Below are positions 1 through 5,791 of a stretch of DNA of 64,000 nucleotides, in pieces. Position 1 is the first letter of the stretch; each line of letters begins with the position of its first letter. The position numbers and the translations under genes were made by a program. The stretch is from assembly GCF_000153205.1 (NCBI RefSeq), contig NZ_CH672427.1, forward strand, positions 410,594 through 474,593. The letters are read 5' to 3'. The notes under the pieces are model-generated. The model had not been told where the DNA came from and searched no databases. It was given only the letters and a program-made list of their open reading frames with translations. Origin of the DNA: Nitrococcus mobilis Nb-231 (GTDB lineage Bacteria > Pseudomonadota > Gammaproteobacteria > Nitrococcales > Nitrococcaceae).

Positions 1-46
1 CAGGGCGAGAGCGCCCCACCGAACGGAGTAGCGATATGCGGGGGAA

Positions 47-119
47 GCGCGAAATTAAGCGTCAAGTTGGATCGGAGAGAATGCAACAAACGATGGTGGC
101 TTGACGCCTAATCTCGCGC
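47..119. repeat. Long imperfect inverted repeat (hairpin-forming)
   Basis: Two 20-nt arms (47-66 and 100-119) are reverse complements at 18 of 20 positions and enclose a 33-nt loop. Arms this long and this close could form a cruciform or a folded single-strand recombination site. Just downstream, 231-238 reads gttaggcg, which resembles an integron core site. The stretch 1-256 contains no convincing gene. An integron attC relic is one reading and a plain transcription hairpin another; I cannot separate them. Confidence 0.4.
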
Positions 120-322
120 TCACTTCGTTCGATTCAGTGCCGGCGCGAAGCGCCGCCAAACTGGCGATCGTGCCCCCCATGCGCCGGGGCATTGAGCCCC
201 GACGCACGGGGACCGCTCATCGCCAACTCCGTTAGGCGCGGTAGATAGACAGGGAATAATAGGGGGCAGACCACATTTTATCGGCAGGCAGCCCATGGAT
301 AGTTTAGGAGCAGGAGGAGACT

Positions 323-565
323 ATGATGGGAACGCGCGCCGAAGCCATCGAATCTGAAGCACTCGCGCTGCCTGCGGATGAGCGGATGCATCTCGCCCTC
401 CACCTCTTGGAAAGTATCGACTCTCGGCCGGTATCGGATCCCAAGCAAGTCGAGGAGGCTTGGGTCGCGGAAGCCAACCGGCGATATCAGGCGTATCTCA
501 AGGGAGAAGATCAAGCGATCGATGCGGAACAGCTGCTTGCTGAACTGCGAGAAGACGATGGGTGA
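323..565 (+). CDS. Addiction-module antitoxin of the ParE/RelE-partner type, copy A
   Basis: An 80-residue acidic protein with the pattern ALALPADERMHLALHLLES followed by an acidic tail ending ELREDDG. This fits the short antitoxin family (putative addiction module component) that neutralises a RelE/ParE toxin encoded just downstream. A strong AGGAGGAG ribosome site lies directly upstream, so the ATG at 323 or 326 is a good start. The stop overlaps the GTG of the adjacent toxin remnant by a GTGA junction, typical of coupled TA genes. Copy B at 2253 differs by only a few residues. The toxin partner is broken, so the antitoxin is probably an orphan here. The family assignment is from the sequence pattern; activity is inferred. 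Confidence 0.8.
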   Translation: MMGTRAEAIESEALALPADERMHLALHLLESIDSRPVSDPKQVEEAWVAEANRRYQAYLKGEDQAIDAEQLLAELREDDG

Positions 566-768
566 GGGGTGCGAAGCTCCTCGCGTCGGCATGTGAAGAT
601 ATTCGTCTGGAAAAGTTCTTTTACCGTAAAATCAGTCCTGCTCTAGCGCGTCAGTTTCAAATTGCCGTAGAGAAAGCAATTGGCTCTGCGGCAGAGTAGC
701 CGTTGGTCATGCAAGTGCTGGAGTTCGATATTCGGCAGTGGCCATTGGACCAGCCAAAACCCGGATAA
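562..768 (+). pseudogene. ParE/RelE-like toxin remnant, copy A
   Basis: Reading from GTG 562 gives a basic RelE/ParE-like N-terminus (REDIRLEKFFYRK is echoed as CEDIRLEKFFYRK) that hits an in-frame TAG at 697-699 (codon 46). Beyond the stop the same frame continues as PLVMQVLEFDIRQWPLD, then a 68-nt deletion relative to copy B removes most of the C-terminal beta strands and the frame ends at 768. The ParE family is normally about 95-100 residues, so this copy has both a nonsense mutation and a deletion and cannot make a complete toxin. Confidence 0.75.
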
Positions 769-835
769 GTGGAGATCAAAAGCACACACATGAAAACTGC
801 AGAAAATCGCCCTTCCTCCGATCGGGGTGAGATCT

Positions 836-912
836 CACTTGCGTTATAGAGATTTCTGGTTGGAAGCGGAGATTCAGCTGGCAAAAAATCACCGCTACAG
901 CCAACAACAGCC
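836..912 (+). pseudogene. DUF4160-like fragment, copy A
   Basis: This encodes RDFWLEAEIQLAKNHRYSQQQ in one frame, matching the C-terminal half of the DUF4160 protein at 3813 (KFWLEPELQLARNYRYSRQQ). The N-terminal half and a start codon are missing and the match ends at the repeat edge. It marks a second TA-type gene caught inside the duplicated unit. Confidence 0.6.
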
Positions 913-1065
913 GACAGAGATCGAACCCACGGACAAAATAGGGGACACCCATTAGAAGGCTCCCTGTGCGCACCAGTCGCACCTGGACAAAGGGGTTATC
1001 CTACTCTGAACTTGGATCTCACACACAAAACTATGCAGCATTAGAGCTGCGCCTGTGTATGGGGA

Positions 1066-1127
1066 TAATAACGTATGGCAAGCATCCCGCTACGCGATCT
1101 GCCGGCGGCTGAATTCCAGCGTTAAGT
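1066..1127 (+). other. Possible attC-like recombination site
   Basis: A 62-nt stretch starts with aataacg and ends with cgttaagt; GTTAAGT fits the integron core consensus GTTRRRY. The next gene starts 15 nt later behind an AAGGAGA ribosome site, the usual spacing for a gene cassette. The inner arms pair poorly, so the call rests mainly on the core and the context. Confidence 0.25.
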
Positions 1128-1141
1128 GACAAGGAGAGATC

Positions 1142-1603
1142 GTGGACAACTCTATAGCATTTTCTGTAAATGATGGGGCATTTTAGCTATCCATAATTGT
1201 CGGAATTTTCGGGATTGTTGTAATTAGCGGGGTGGTTTGGCTTGGGAGAGAAATATTCACTAAATCACTTTTGGAGCATTTTAGACACATCGAATATCTT
1301 CTGCATGAATTGGTTAATAGAAGCTCCAATTACGATATTGCTAACGAGCTAAAAGCAATCGTCGACTGTTGCGTAGACCATAGGGAAAGACGAAACGAGT
1401 TTTGGAGCCTCTATGGCCAAATAGTACTGGCTATTTTTATAGTGGTGATTCTGGCAATTTTACTGATTACTAAAACAATAAGCGCTGAAGCTGGGCTGCC
1501 TATACTGTCCGCTGTATCAGGATTCGCTATAGCGAAAGGTATTAATTCCAGCAAGGGGCCGGGATATCCTATGAACCCAAGCGACAAACAGCCTCGTGGC
1601 TGA
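1142..1603 (+). pseudogene. Small membrane protein gene interrupted by an amber codon
   Basis: A GTG at 1142 sits 8 nt behind AAGGAGAG and opens a frame that reads MDNSIAFSVNDGAF, then TAG at 1184-1186, then continues openly for 138 more codons. The continuation starts with a hydrophobic helix (SIIVGIFGIVVISGVVWLG), a charged middle with several His and Glu residues (about residues 35-85), a second helix (YGQIVLAIFIVVILAILLI) and a short tail ending PSDKQPRG. Reinitiation at GTG 1232 would lose the first helix. The gene is visibly more AT-rich than its neighbours, as expected of a transferred cassette. I do not recognise the family. Confidence 0.55.
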
Positions 1604-1725
1604 TGTCATTTAAGGCGCCCTATGAGATCGAATGGCGTTTTTGCGTCGCCTTCGATATCAAGCGTAAACTGTTGGCCAGTCCCTGGTGGGGACGTAAAGG
1701 GGATGATTCAGCTATTCAGGCCTGA
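1603..1725 (+). CDS. Short hypothetical protein, coupled to the gene before it
   Basis: A 40-residue frame starts inside a TGATG junction with the preceding stop, so it could be translated by coupling. The peptide begins MSFKAPYEIEWRFCVAFDI and continues with KRKLLASPWWGRKGDD. It is basic and aromatic-rich. I do not recognise it, and with no independent ribosome site it may be noise or the stump of a longer gene. Confidence 0.25.
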   Translation: MSFKAPYEIEWRFCVAFDIKRKLLASPWWGRKGDDSAIQA

Positions 1726-1758
1726 CATCACCAGGATCCCGCCAAAGGGAGTGCACGG

Positions 1759-1995
1759 TTGAAGTTCACCAAATACTTCGAATCGATCCGGACTCGGCCA
1801 GACCGTGCCATCATCAAGGATGAGTGGGTCCACCGCGCGGTGGAGTCGCCGATACATGAAGAAGTCCAAGCAGATGGCCGCATCCGACGGTGGACAAGAA
1901 TTCAGGAGATGGAAGGGCGGTATCTTCGAGTTGTACTCCTGCCCGACCGAGAGACTGTACACAACGCGTTCTTTGATCGTAGGTTTAAGCTATGA
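1759..1995 (+). CDS. Small conserved protein paired with DUF2283 (toxin-like)
   Basis: A 78-residue basic protein with the compact pattern KYFESIRTRPDRAIIKDEWV, then EVQADGRIRRW, EGRYLRVVLLPDRETVHNAFFDR. Proteins of this shape (DUF4258-like small toxins) are commonly encoded with a DUF2283 partner. The start is TTG 1759, chosen because AGGGAG lies 8 nt upstream and the frame begins cleanly there. Its stop overlaps the ATG of the next gene by ATGA, so the two are cotranslated. A TA role is inference from family context; no catalytic residue can be named. Confidence 0.7.
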   Translation: MKFTKYFESIRTRPDRAIIKDEWVHRAVESPIHEEVQADGRIRRWTRIQEMEGRYLRVVLLPDRETVHNAFFDRRFKL

Positions 1996-2189
1996 AAGTC
2001 AAGTACTTCAAGGACACTGACACGCTCTACATCGAATTTCGAGCGGATGGCATCGCTGAGAGCAAGGATTTGGACGAAAACACCGTCTTAGATATGGACG
2101 CCGAAGGTAACGTTTGCGCCATTACGTTTGAGCATGCGAGCACGCGCACCGATGTCAGTCGGCTTACGGTCGAGGGGATCGATAGGTAA
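1992..2189 (+). CDS. DUF2283 family protein
   Basis: A 65-residue protein opening MKVKYFKDTDTLYIEFRADG with the repeated acidic beta-strand pattern of DUF2283 (DENTVLDMDAEGNVCAITFEHAS). It overlaps the preceding gene by 4 nt, a layout typical of toxin-antitoxin pairs; DUF2283 proteins are the presumed antitoxin-like partner. The stop codon TAA at 2187-2189 is also the first three bases of repeat copy B, so the repeat begins exactly at the end of this gene. Confidence 0.75.
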   Translation: MKVKYFKDTDTLYIEFRADGIAESKDLDENTVLDMDAEGNVCAITFEHASTRTDVSRLTVEGIDR

Positions 2190-2252
2190 TAGGGGACAGA
2201 CCACATTTTATCGGCAGGCAGCCCACGGATAGTTTAGGAGCAGGAGGAGACT

Positions 2253-2495
2253 ATGATGGGAACGCGTGCCGAAGCCATCGAACCTGAAGCACTCGCGCTG
2301 CCTGCGGATGAGCGGATGCGTCTCGCCCTCCACCTCTTGAAAAGTATCGACTCTCGGCCAGTATCGGATCCCAAGCAAGTCGAGGAGGCTTGGGTCGCGG
2401 AAGCCAACCGGCGATATCAGGCGTATCTCAAGGGAGAAGATCAAGCGATCGATGCGGAGCAGGTGCTTGCTGAGCTGCGAGAAGACGATGGGTGA
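2253..2495 (+). CDS. Addiction-module antitoxin of the ParE/RelE-partner type, copy B
   Basis: The 80-residue paralogue of the protein at 323, with the same AGGAGGAG ribosome site and the same GTGA overlap with a following toxin frame. Only a handful of residues differ (for example LKSIDSRP for LESIDSRP and EQVLAEL for EQLLAEL). The family is a short acidic antitoxin partnering RelE/ParE toxins. With its own toxin carrying a nonsense codon, it may act only on toxins encoded elsewhere. Confidence 0.8.
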   Translation: MMGTRAEAIEPEALALPADERMRLALHLLKSIDSRPVSDPKQVEEAWVAEANRRYQAYLKGEDQAIDAEQVLAELREDDG

Positions 2496-2791
2496 GGGGT
2501 GTGAAGCTCCTCGCGCCGGCACGTGAAGATATTCGTCTGAAAAAGTCCTTTTACCGTAAAATCAGTCCTGCTCTAGCGCGTCAGTTTCAAATTGCCGTAG
2601 AGAAAGCAATTGGCTCTGCGGCAGAGTAGCCGTTGGTCATGCAAGTGCTGGAGTTCGATATTCGGCAGTGGCCATTGGATGGGTTTCCTCATGGCGTGTT
2701 GTCCAGGGTCGAGCACGATTTCATTCTTGTGCTGGCCATCTTTCATCCCAGCCAAAACCGGGATAAGTGGAGATCAAAAGCACGCACATGA
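2492..2791 (+). pseudogene. ParE/RelE-like toxin with an internal amber codon, copy B
   Basis: From GTG 2492 the frame is 100 codons long, the normal size of a ParE/RelE toxin. It keeps the whole fold: REDIRLKKSFYRKISPALA, the helix ARQFQIAVEKAIGS, and the C-terminal strands VEHDFILVLAIFHPSQNRDKW. A single TAG at 2627-2629 (codon 46) interrupts it. Everything else is intact, so only one codon separates this copy from a working toxin. Readthrough or reversion is conceivable; the simplest reading is a pseudogene. Confidence 0.75.
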
Positions 2792-2833
2792 AAGCTGCAG
2801 AAAATCGCCCTTCCTCCGATCGGGGTGAGATCT

Positions 2834-2910
2834 CACTTGCGTTATAGAGATTTCTGGTTGGAAGCGGAGATTCAGCTGGCAAAAAATCACCGCTACAGCC
2901 AACAACAGCC
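2834..2910 (+). pseudogene. DUF4160-like fragment, copy B
   Basis: This repeats the fragment at 836-912 and encodes the C-terminal half of a DUF4160-like protein without its N-terminus. The match stops at the repeat boundary. Confidence 0.55.
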
Positions 2911-3050
2911 CTGTCTCCTGACCAAGGTCTCGCGCCAGGAGGCGCTGAATTTCCAGAAGACCATCATGCAGAAACGTCAGGCCATCAAATCGGGCGGTCC
3001 GCCAACAGCAAAGGCAGGAACAGGCCGCTGCCGCTTCCGTCCCGCTCAAG

Positions 3051-3656
3051 GTGGCCAATATTATGGAGCGCTTGATCAGTGGCGACTCGGTGGCCCATGT
3101 CTCGTTGCATGGTGTCAAGCCGGGCATCCCCTACGTCGATGCCAAGAAGTTGATGAGCATCCGGTTCAGCTATAAGACAGCCATCGGCGGCGACCTGATC
3201 AAGGAATTCGGACTGATCGGTCGTGATGTCAAACGCTATAAACGAGCCGCACGCCGCGACGGCGGTCTTATCAAGATCAAGATCAAGACCATGGACAAGA
3301 CCGTCGGCCAGGTGAAGTACATCGAGCACTTCACCGGCCCGATCGACCTCAACGGGCTGCGCAGCCGGCTGACGGAGAGGTTCGGCAAACCCGAGCAGTT
3401 CAAGTTCACCGGCAACGGCATCCGCATGACATGGGCGGACGGCGGCATGAATTTAGTGATCAATCCGGCCAATAGTGTGGTGCTGGAGCGCTATAACCCC
3501 TATAGCAGTGACTACAAGAGCTCGCTGATCGTCACCATGTGGAGCGACGACTACAAGGACTACCTGACCGCGGCTGAGAAACGCTGCGAGGGACTGCGCA
3601 ACAAACCCATGAGCGAGCTGAGCGTGCAGGACAAGATGGATATCATGCAGGGCTAG
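3051..3656 (+). CDS. Hypothetical protein, probably 5'-truncated
   Basis: A 201-residue open frame from GTG 3051. I do not recognise the family. It has a long basic central part (DVKRYKRAARRDGGLIKIKIK), a strand-rich region (LVINPANSVVLERYNPYSSD) and a C-terminus ending SVQDKMDIMQG. The reading appears to extend upstream: the same frame runs back through QQQRQEQAAAASVPLKVAN, and before about 3000 another frame reads KVSRQEALNFQKTIMQKRQA. Both are Gln- and Lys-rich and look like one coiled N-terminal region interrupted by a frameshift. Upstream of that the gene meets repeat copy B, which probably removed its start. No ribosome site precedes 3051. Confidence 0.5.
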   Translation: MANIMERLISGDSVAHVSLHGVKPGIPYVDAKKLMSIRFSYKTAIGGDLIKEFGLIGRDVKRYKRAARRDGGLIKIKIKTMDKTVGQVKYIEHFTGPIDLNGLRSRLTERFGKPEQFKFTGNGIRMTWADGGMNLVINPANSVVLERYNPYSSDYKSSLIVTMWSDDYKDYLTAAEKRCEGLRNKPMSELSVQDKMDIMQG

Positions 3657-3737
3657 CAAGAACTAGGGGGATTCTGATTATGCCGGTGATACTTGGAAAA
3701 CGATGGCCCGGAAATGCCGCGGAACATCTTAGCGCCA

Positions 3738-3801
3738 GCACATAACGAGCCCAGACAACCGACGCCGCAAAGCAGCGCGGCAGATGGACGCCGTTATATG
3801 C
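3738..3801 (+). other. attC-like integron recombination site
   Basis: A 64-nt imperfect palindrome starting gcacataacg and ending cgttatatgc, with an inner arm ccgacgccgc paired to gcgcggc. The layout resembles integron attC sites such as the one behind aadA, which also has an inner ccgacgccgc arm and ends gttagatgc. A gene begins 12 nt downstream behind AAGGAG, as in a cassette. No integrase is present in the window, so this may be a solitary or relic cassette. Confidence 0.45.
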
Positions 3802-3812
3802 AAGGAGCGTAG

Positions 3813-4052
3813 ATGAGCCCTACAGTATTCAGGGAGAAAGGATACCGGTTCTTCTTTTTCTCGCGGGAAGAGCCGAGGTTGCATGTACATGTTGTGTCGG
3901 GTGATGGTGAGGCTAAATTCTGGCTGGAGCCAGAGCTTCAGCTCGCACGGAATTACCGTTACAGCAGGCAGCAGTTGAAAGAGATCGAGTCCCTAATCGA
4001 GGATCACTACAATGAGCTTGTCCGCGCGTGGCAACGCCACTTCGGCAGTTGA
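3813..4052 (+). CDS. DUF4160 family protein (TA-like)
   Basis: A 79-residue protein with the DUF4160 pattern: GYRFFFFSREEPRLHVHV near the start, then GEAKFWLEPELQLARNYRYS and a C-terminal helix LKEIESLIEDHYNELVRAW. The family is usually encoded next to a DUF2442 gene, as here, where the second gene starts inside the last 41 nt of this one. An AAGGAGCG site precedes the ATG. The pair behaves genetically like a TA module in other genomes; the biochemical role is not settled. It lies right behind an attC-like site. Confidence 0.8.
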   Translation: MSPTVFREKGYRFFFFSREEPRLHVHVVSGDGEAKFWLEPELQLARNYRYSRQQLKEIESLIEDHYNELVRAWQRHFGS

Positions 4053-4278
4053 GGTGACAAACATATCCAGCCATGGAGTCTGGCTGTTGGCACACGACCG
4101 AGAGCTGTTCATGTCGTACGAGGAGTTTCCGTGGTTTAAGGATCAACCAGTCAGGGCAATCCTGCGTGTTGAGGAACCGTCGCCAGGGCATTTCTACTGG
4201 CCTGATATCGATGTGGATCTTACTGAAGAAATCATTGAGCACCCAGAGCGGTTCCCGAATAAGGCAAAGAGCACATAA
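4012..4278 (+). CDS. DUF2442 family protein
   Basis: An 88-residue protein with the DUF2442 signature: VEVTNISSHGVWLLAHDREL, then YEEFPWFKDQPVRAILRVEE and a C-terminal WPDIDVDLTEEIIEHPERFP. It is translated in a different frame overlapping the end of the DUF4160 gene, a strong sign of coupled expression. The domain is a small beta fold found with DUF4160 or alone. The antitoxin role is inference. Confidence 0.8.
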   Translation: MSLSARGNATSAVEVTNISSHGVWLLAHDRELFMSYEEFPWFKDQPVRAILRVEEPSPGHFYWPDIDVDLTEEIIEHPERFPNKAKST

Positions 4279-4285
4279 TCGGGTA

Positions 4286-4308
4286 AGGGCTGACGTTTAA
4301 TCAGCCCT
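4286..4308 (+). terminator. Hairpin after the DUF4160/DUF2442 pair
   Basis: An 8-bp perfect stem (agggctga with tcagccct) around a 7-nt loop, 8 nt after the DUF2442 stop. No T-run follows. It may be a terminator or the end of a mobile element; the sequence after it, cctccccacaccacccgg, resembles group II intron flank sequences, but no intron domain V was found. Confidence 0.35.
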
Positions 4309-4464
4309 CCCCACACCACCCGGCAGCACGGGAGGCCGTCGAGGGGCCGGGGTCGGACCAGCGTAATTATTTGATAAATCAAGGAGGCTGGCAAAATAAC
4401 GCCTGTATCACAGCTTAAACGGACCATCGTTCCATTCAAAACGCTGTTCTAAGGAAGGAACTCA

Positions 4465-4533
4465 ATGTCACGCGCAAATCGTCATTGGCTCTCCGGTCAT
4501 GTCTGGGAAAAGGGAACAGATTGGGTCGGATAG
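4465..4533 (+). pseudogene. Stub of a REP-associated tyrosine transposase
   Basis: Behind AAGGAAGG, an ATG opens MSRANRHWLSGHVW, the typical first residues of Y1/RAYT transposases, whose next residues are normally HITHRCHKREFL. Here the reading switches abruptly to EKGTDWVG and stops. Only about 14 of some 230 codons survive. The edges of the duplicated TA unit carry the aggggaca motif often associated with these elements. Confidence 0.5.
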
Positions 4534-4594
4534 AACGGTCCCTTTTCACCCCGGCCACTAGTGTCCGGAAAAATACCAGAATAAATTTAATTTT

Positions 4595-5050
4595 TTATCT
4601 AAACCTGAATCGTCGAGATCGTGTCGATCGTGGCATCGCGACACTTGATGCGGCGCAGCTTCTGCGCGGGTAGCGCTGGGCGGAGTAGAGACGGCGAAAC
4701 CGGAAGTTGGCCTTCGCGCGAATCACGAAGAAGGCGCCGGCGAGCGCGAGTCGGTAGAGCCGGGCGAAATCCAGGTGGCCGCGACCCATAACGTAGAGTG
4801 CCCCGGGCTCTGGGATGAGCAGATCGAGCGCGTTGACGTCGTGGAGTTTGCCCTCGGCGATGTGGATGAAGGTGGGGATGTTGCCGCACAGATCGAGCAG
4901 CGTGTGGAGTTTGACCGCTGCTTTGGTCCGGCGAAACGGCGCCCAAGGGAACACCGACAGGCACAAGTCGATAGTCGAAGCGCCGAGAGCATAGGTGGTG
5001 TTGCTGTGCAAAAGCATCACACCTTGACTCAGGTCAATGGTGCAATGCAA
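4595..5050 (-). pseudogene. IS4-family (DUF4372-type) transposase remnant
   Basis: The minus strand encodes KAAVKLHTLLDLCGNIPTF, IHIAEGKLHDVNALDLLIPE, PGALYVMGRGHLDFARLYRL and AGAFFVIRAKANFRFRRLYS, a clear match to the central catalytic part of IS4-like transposases. The DDE aspartate environment is visible (HDVN, and GHLDFARL, where an active copy usually has DRGYLDF; here the Asp before Arg is replaced by Gly). The N-terminal DNA-binding part and the C-terminal third are missing. No inverted repeats could be matched, so it is a relic. Confidence 0.7.
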
Positions 5051-5101
5051 TAAATCAGCTAAGCTCTATAGACCATACTACCCAGAGGCTATGTCGTGCT
5101 C

Positions 5102-5206
5102 ATGGCGGATACCGATGCGCATAACAGCATAGATCGGATGGTCCATGCCTTGATCGGGCGGGCTACCCTGAATCTGTCACCGGCGGCGCTGTTATTGACA
5201 GCGTAG
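5102..5206 (+). pseudogene. Short fragment resembling the N-terminus of PHA synthase (PHBC_N)
   Basis: A 34-residue frame with SIDRMVHALIGRATLNLSPA followed by ALLLTA and a stop. The arrangement of an Asp-Arg, a helix and LSPAAL matches the short N-terminal domain of class I poly-hydroxyalkanoate synthases. Nothing of the catalytic domain follows. Likely gene debris; the short length keeps confidence low. Confidence 0.35.
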
Positions 5207-5276
5207 TAACGCGCCATATAACAAAAAGGCAGCGCGGTGTTCACGGCACAGGCGAACGGCACAGGAGAAATGAGCC

Positions 5277-5720
5277 ATGCAGGAGTTTCCCCATCACTAC
5301 CGAGTTTCCGCCGCAGGTGCAACGGCGGGCACGGTCAGGGTCTCGGCAGCGGAATTGCCGGCCCTGGATACGATGCCGCCGCCCCAATACGGTGGCGAGC
5401 CCGGTCACTGGTCTCCCGAGACGCTGTTGGTTGCCGCCGTCGCAGACTGTTTCGTGCTCGCTTTCCGCAGCGTGGCGCAAGCGTCCAGGCTGGAGTGGGA
5501 GAGCGTGCGCTGCGATGTCGAAGGCACGCTCGAACGGATGGATCGTGTCACGCTGTTCACGCATTTCGAGATCAACGCCGAGCTGCGGATTGGCGATTCG
5601 AGCAGTCGGGGCAAGGCCGAACGCTGCCTTGAAAAGGCGGAGCGAGCCTGTCTGATTACCAATTCTCTGAAGGCCGAAACAACACTCCAGCTTCAGATCG
5701 AGATCAGCGAGTCCGGATGA
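5277..5720 (+). CDS. OsmC family peroxide-reducing protein
   Basis: A 147-residue protein with the OsmC/Ohr layout: an N-terminal strand region, the first reactive cysteine in AVADCFVLAF (Cys58) and the second in ACLITNSL (Cys125). These two cysteines reduce organic hydroperoxides in the family, usually recycled by lipoamide or thiols in the cytoplasm. The sentence PPPQYGGEPGHWSPETLL is the family's substrate-loop region. AGGAGAAATGAGCC precedes the ATG at 5277. It converges on the helicase gene and stands alone. Confidence 0.85.
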   Translation: MQEFPHHYRVSAAGATAGTVRVSAAELPALDTMPPPQYGGEPGHWSPETLLVAAVADCFVLAFRSVAQASRLEWESVRCDVEGTLERMDRVTLFTHFEINAELRIGDSSSRGKAERCLEKAERACLITNSLKAETTLQLQIEISESG

Positions 5721-5791
5721 CATCCGGGCCGCTACGACCCATCCCATTACACAAATTTGAAAAGCTCCGCAAAATCATATGCGTTGATTTT

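Larger units (their letters stand above)
257..912 (+). repeat. Direct repeat copy A of a ~0.7 kb toxin-antitoxin unit
   Basis: This block is nearly identical to 2187-2910. It starts with taatagggggcagaccacat and carries an antitoxin gene, a ParE-like toxin remnant and the tail of a DUF4160-like gene. Copy A differs from copy B by scattered substitutions and by a 68-nt deletion at about 749. The edge sequence of the type aggggacagaccac is of a kind seen next to REP-associated tyrosine transposases, and a stub of such a transposase lies at 4465. Just outside the right edge (about 932-945) a second, similar aggggacaccc sequence occurs. Confidence 0.85.
2187..2910 (+). repeat. Direct repeat copy B of the ~0.7 kb toxin-antitoxin unit
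   Basis: The second copy of the unit at 257-912, 724 nt long and lacking the 68-nt deletion. It begins taataggggacagaccacat and ends at cagccaacaacagcc. Beyond the right edge the sequence is unrelated to that beyond copy A and reads into the truncated 5' part of another gene. Both copies share the same amber codon in the toxin, so that mutation predates the duplication. Confidence 0.85.

Noticed and set aside
106-238. gcctaat...gttaggc pair as a complete ~130-bp attC site
   Set aside because: Only the outer six bases match; inner arms do not pair. The stronger palindrome nearby (47-119) does not share these ends, so I list only the palindrome.
4309-4345. Group II intron end after the DUF2442 gene
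   Set aside because: A short cctccccacaccacccgg match is suggestive, but no domain V hairpin or reverse transcriptase fragment was seen.
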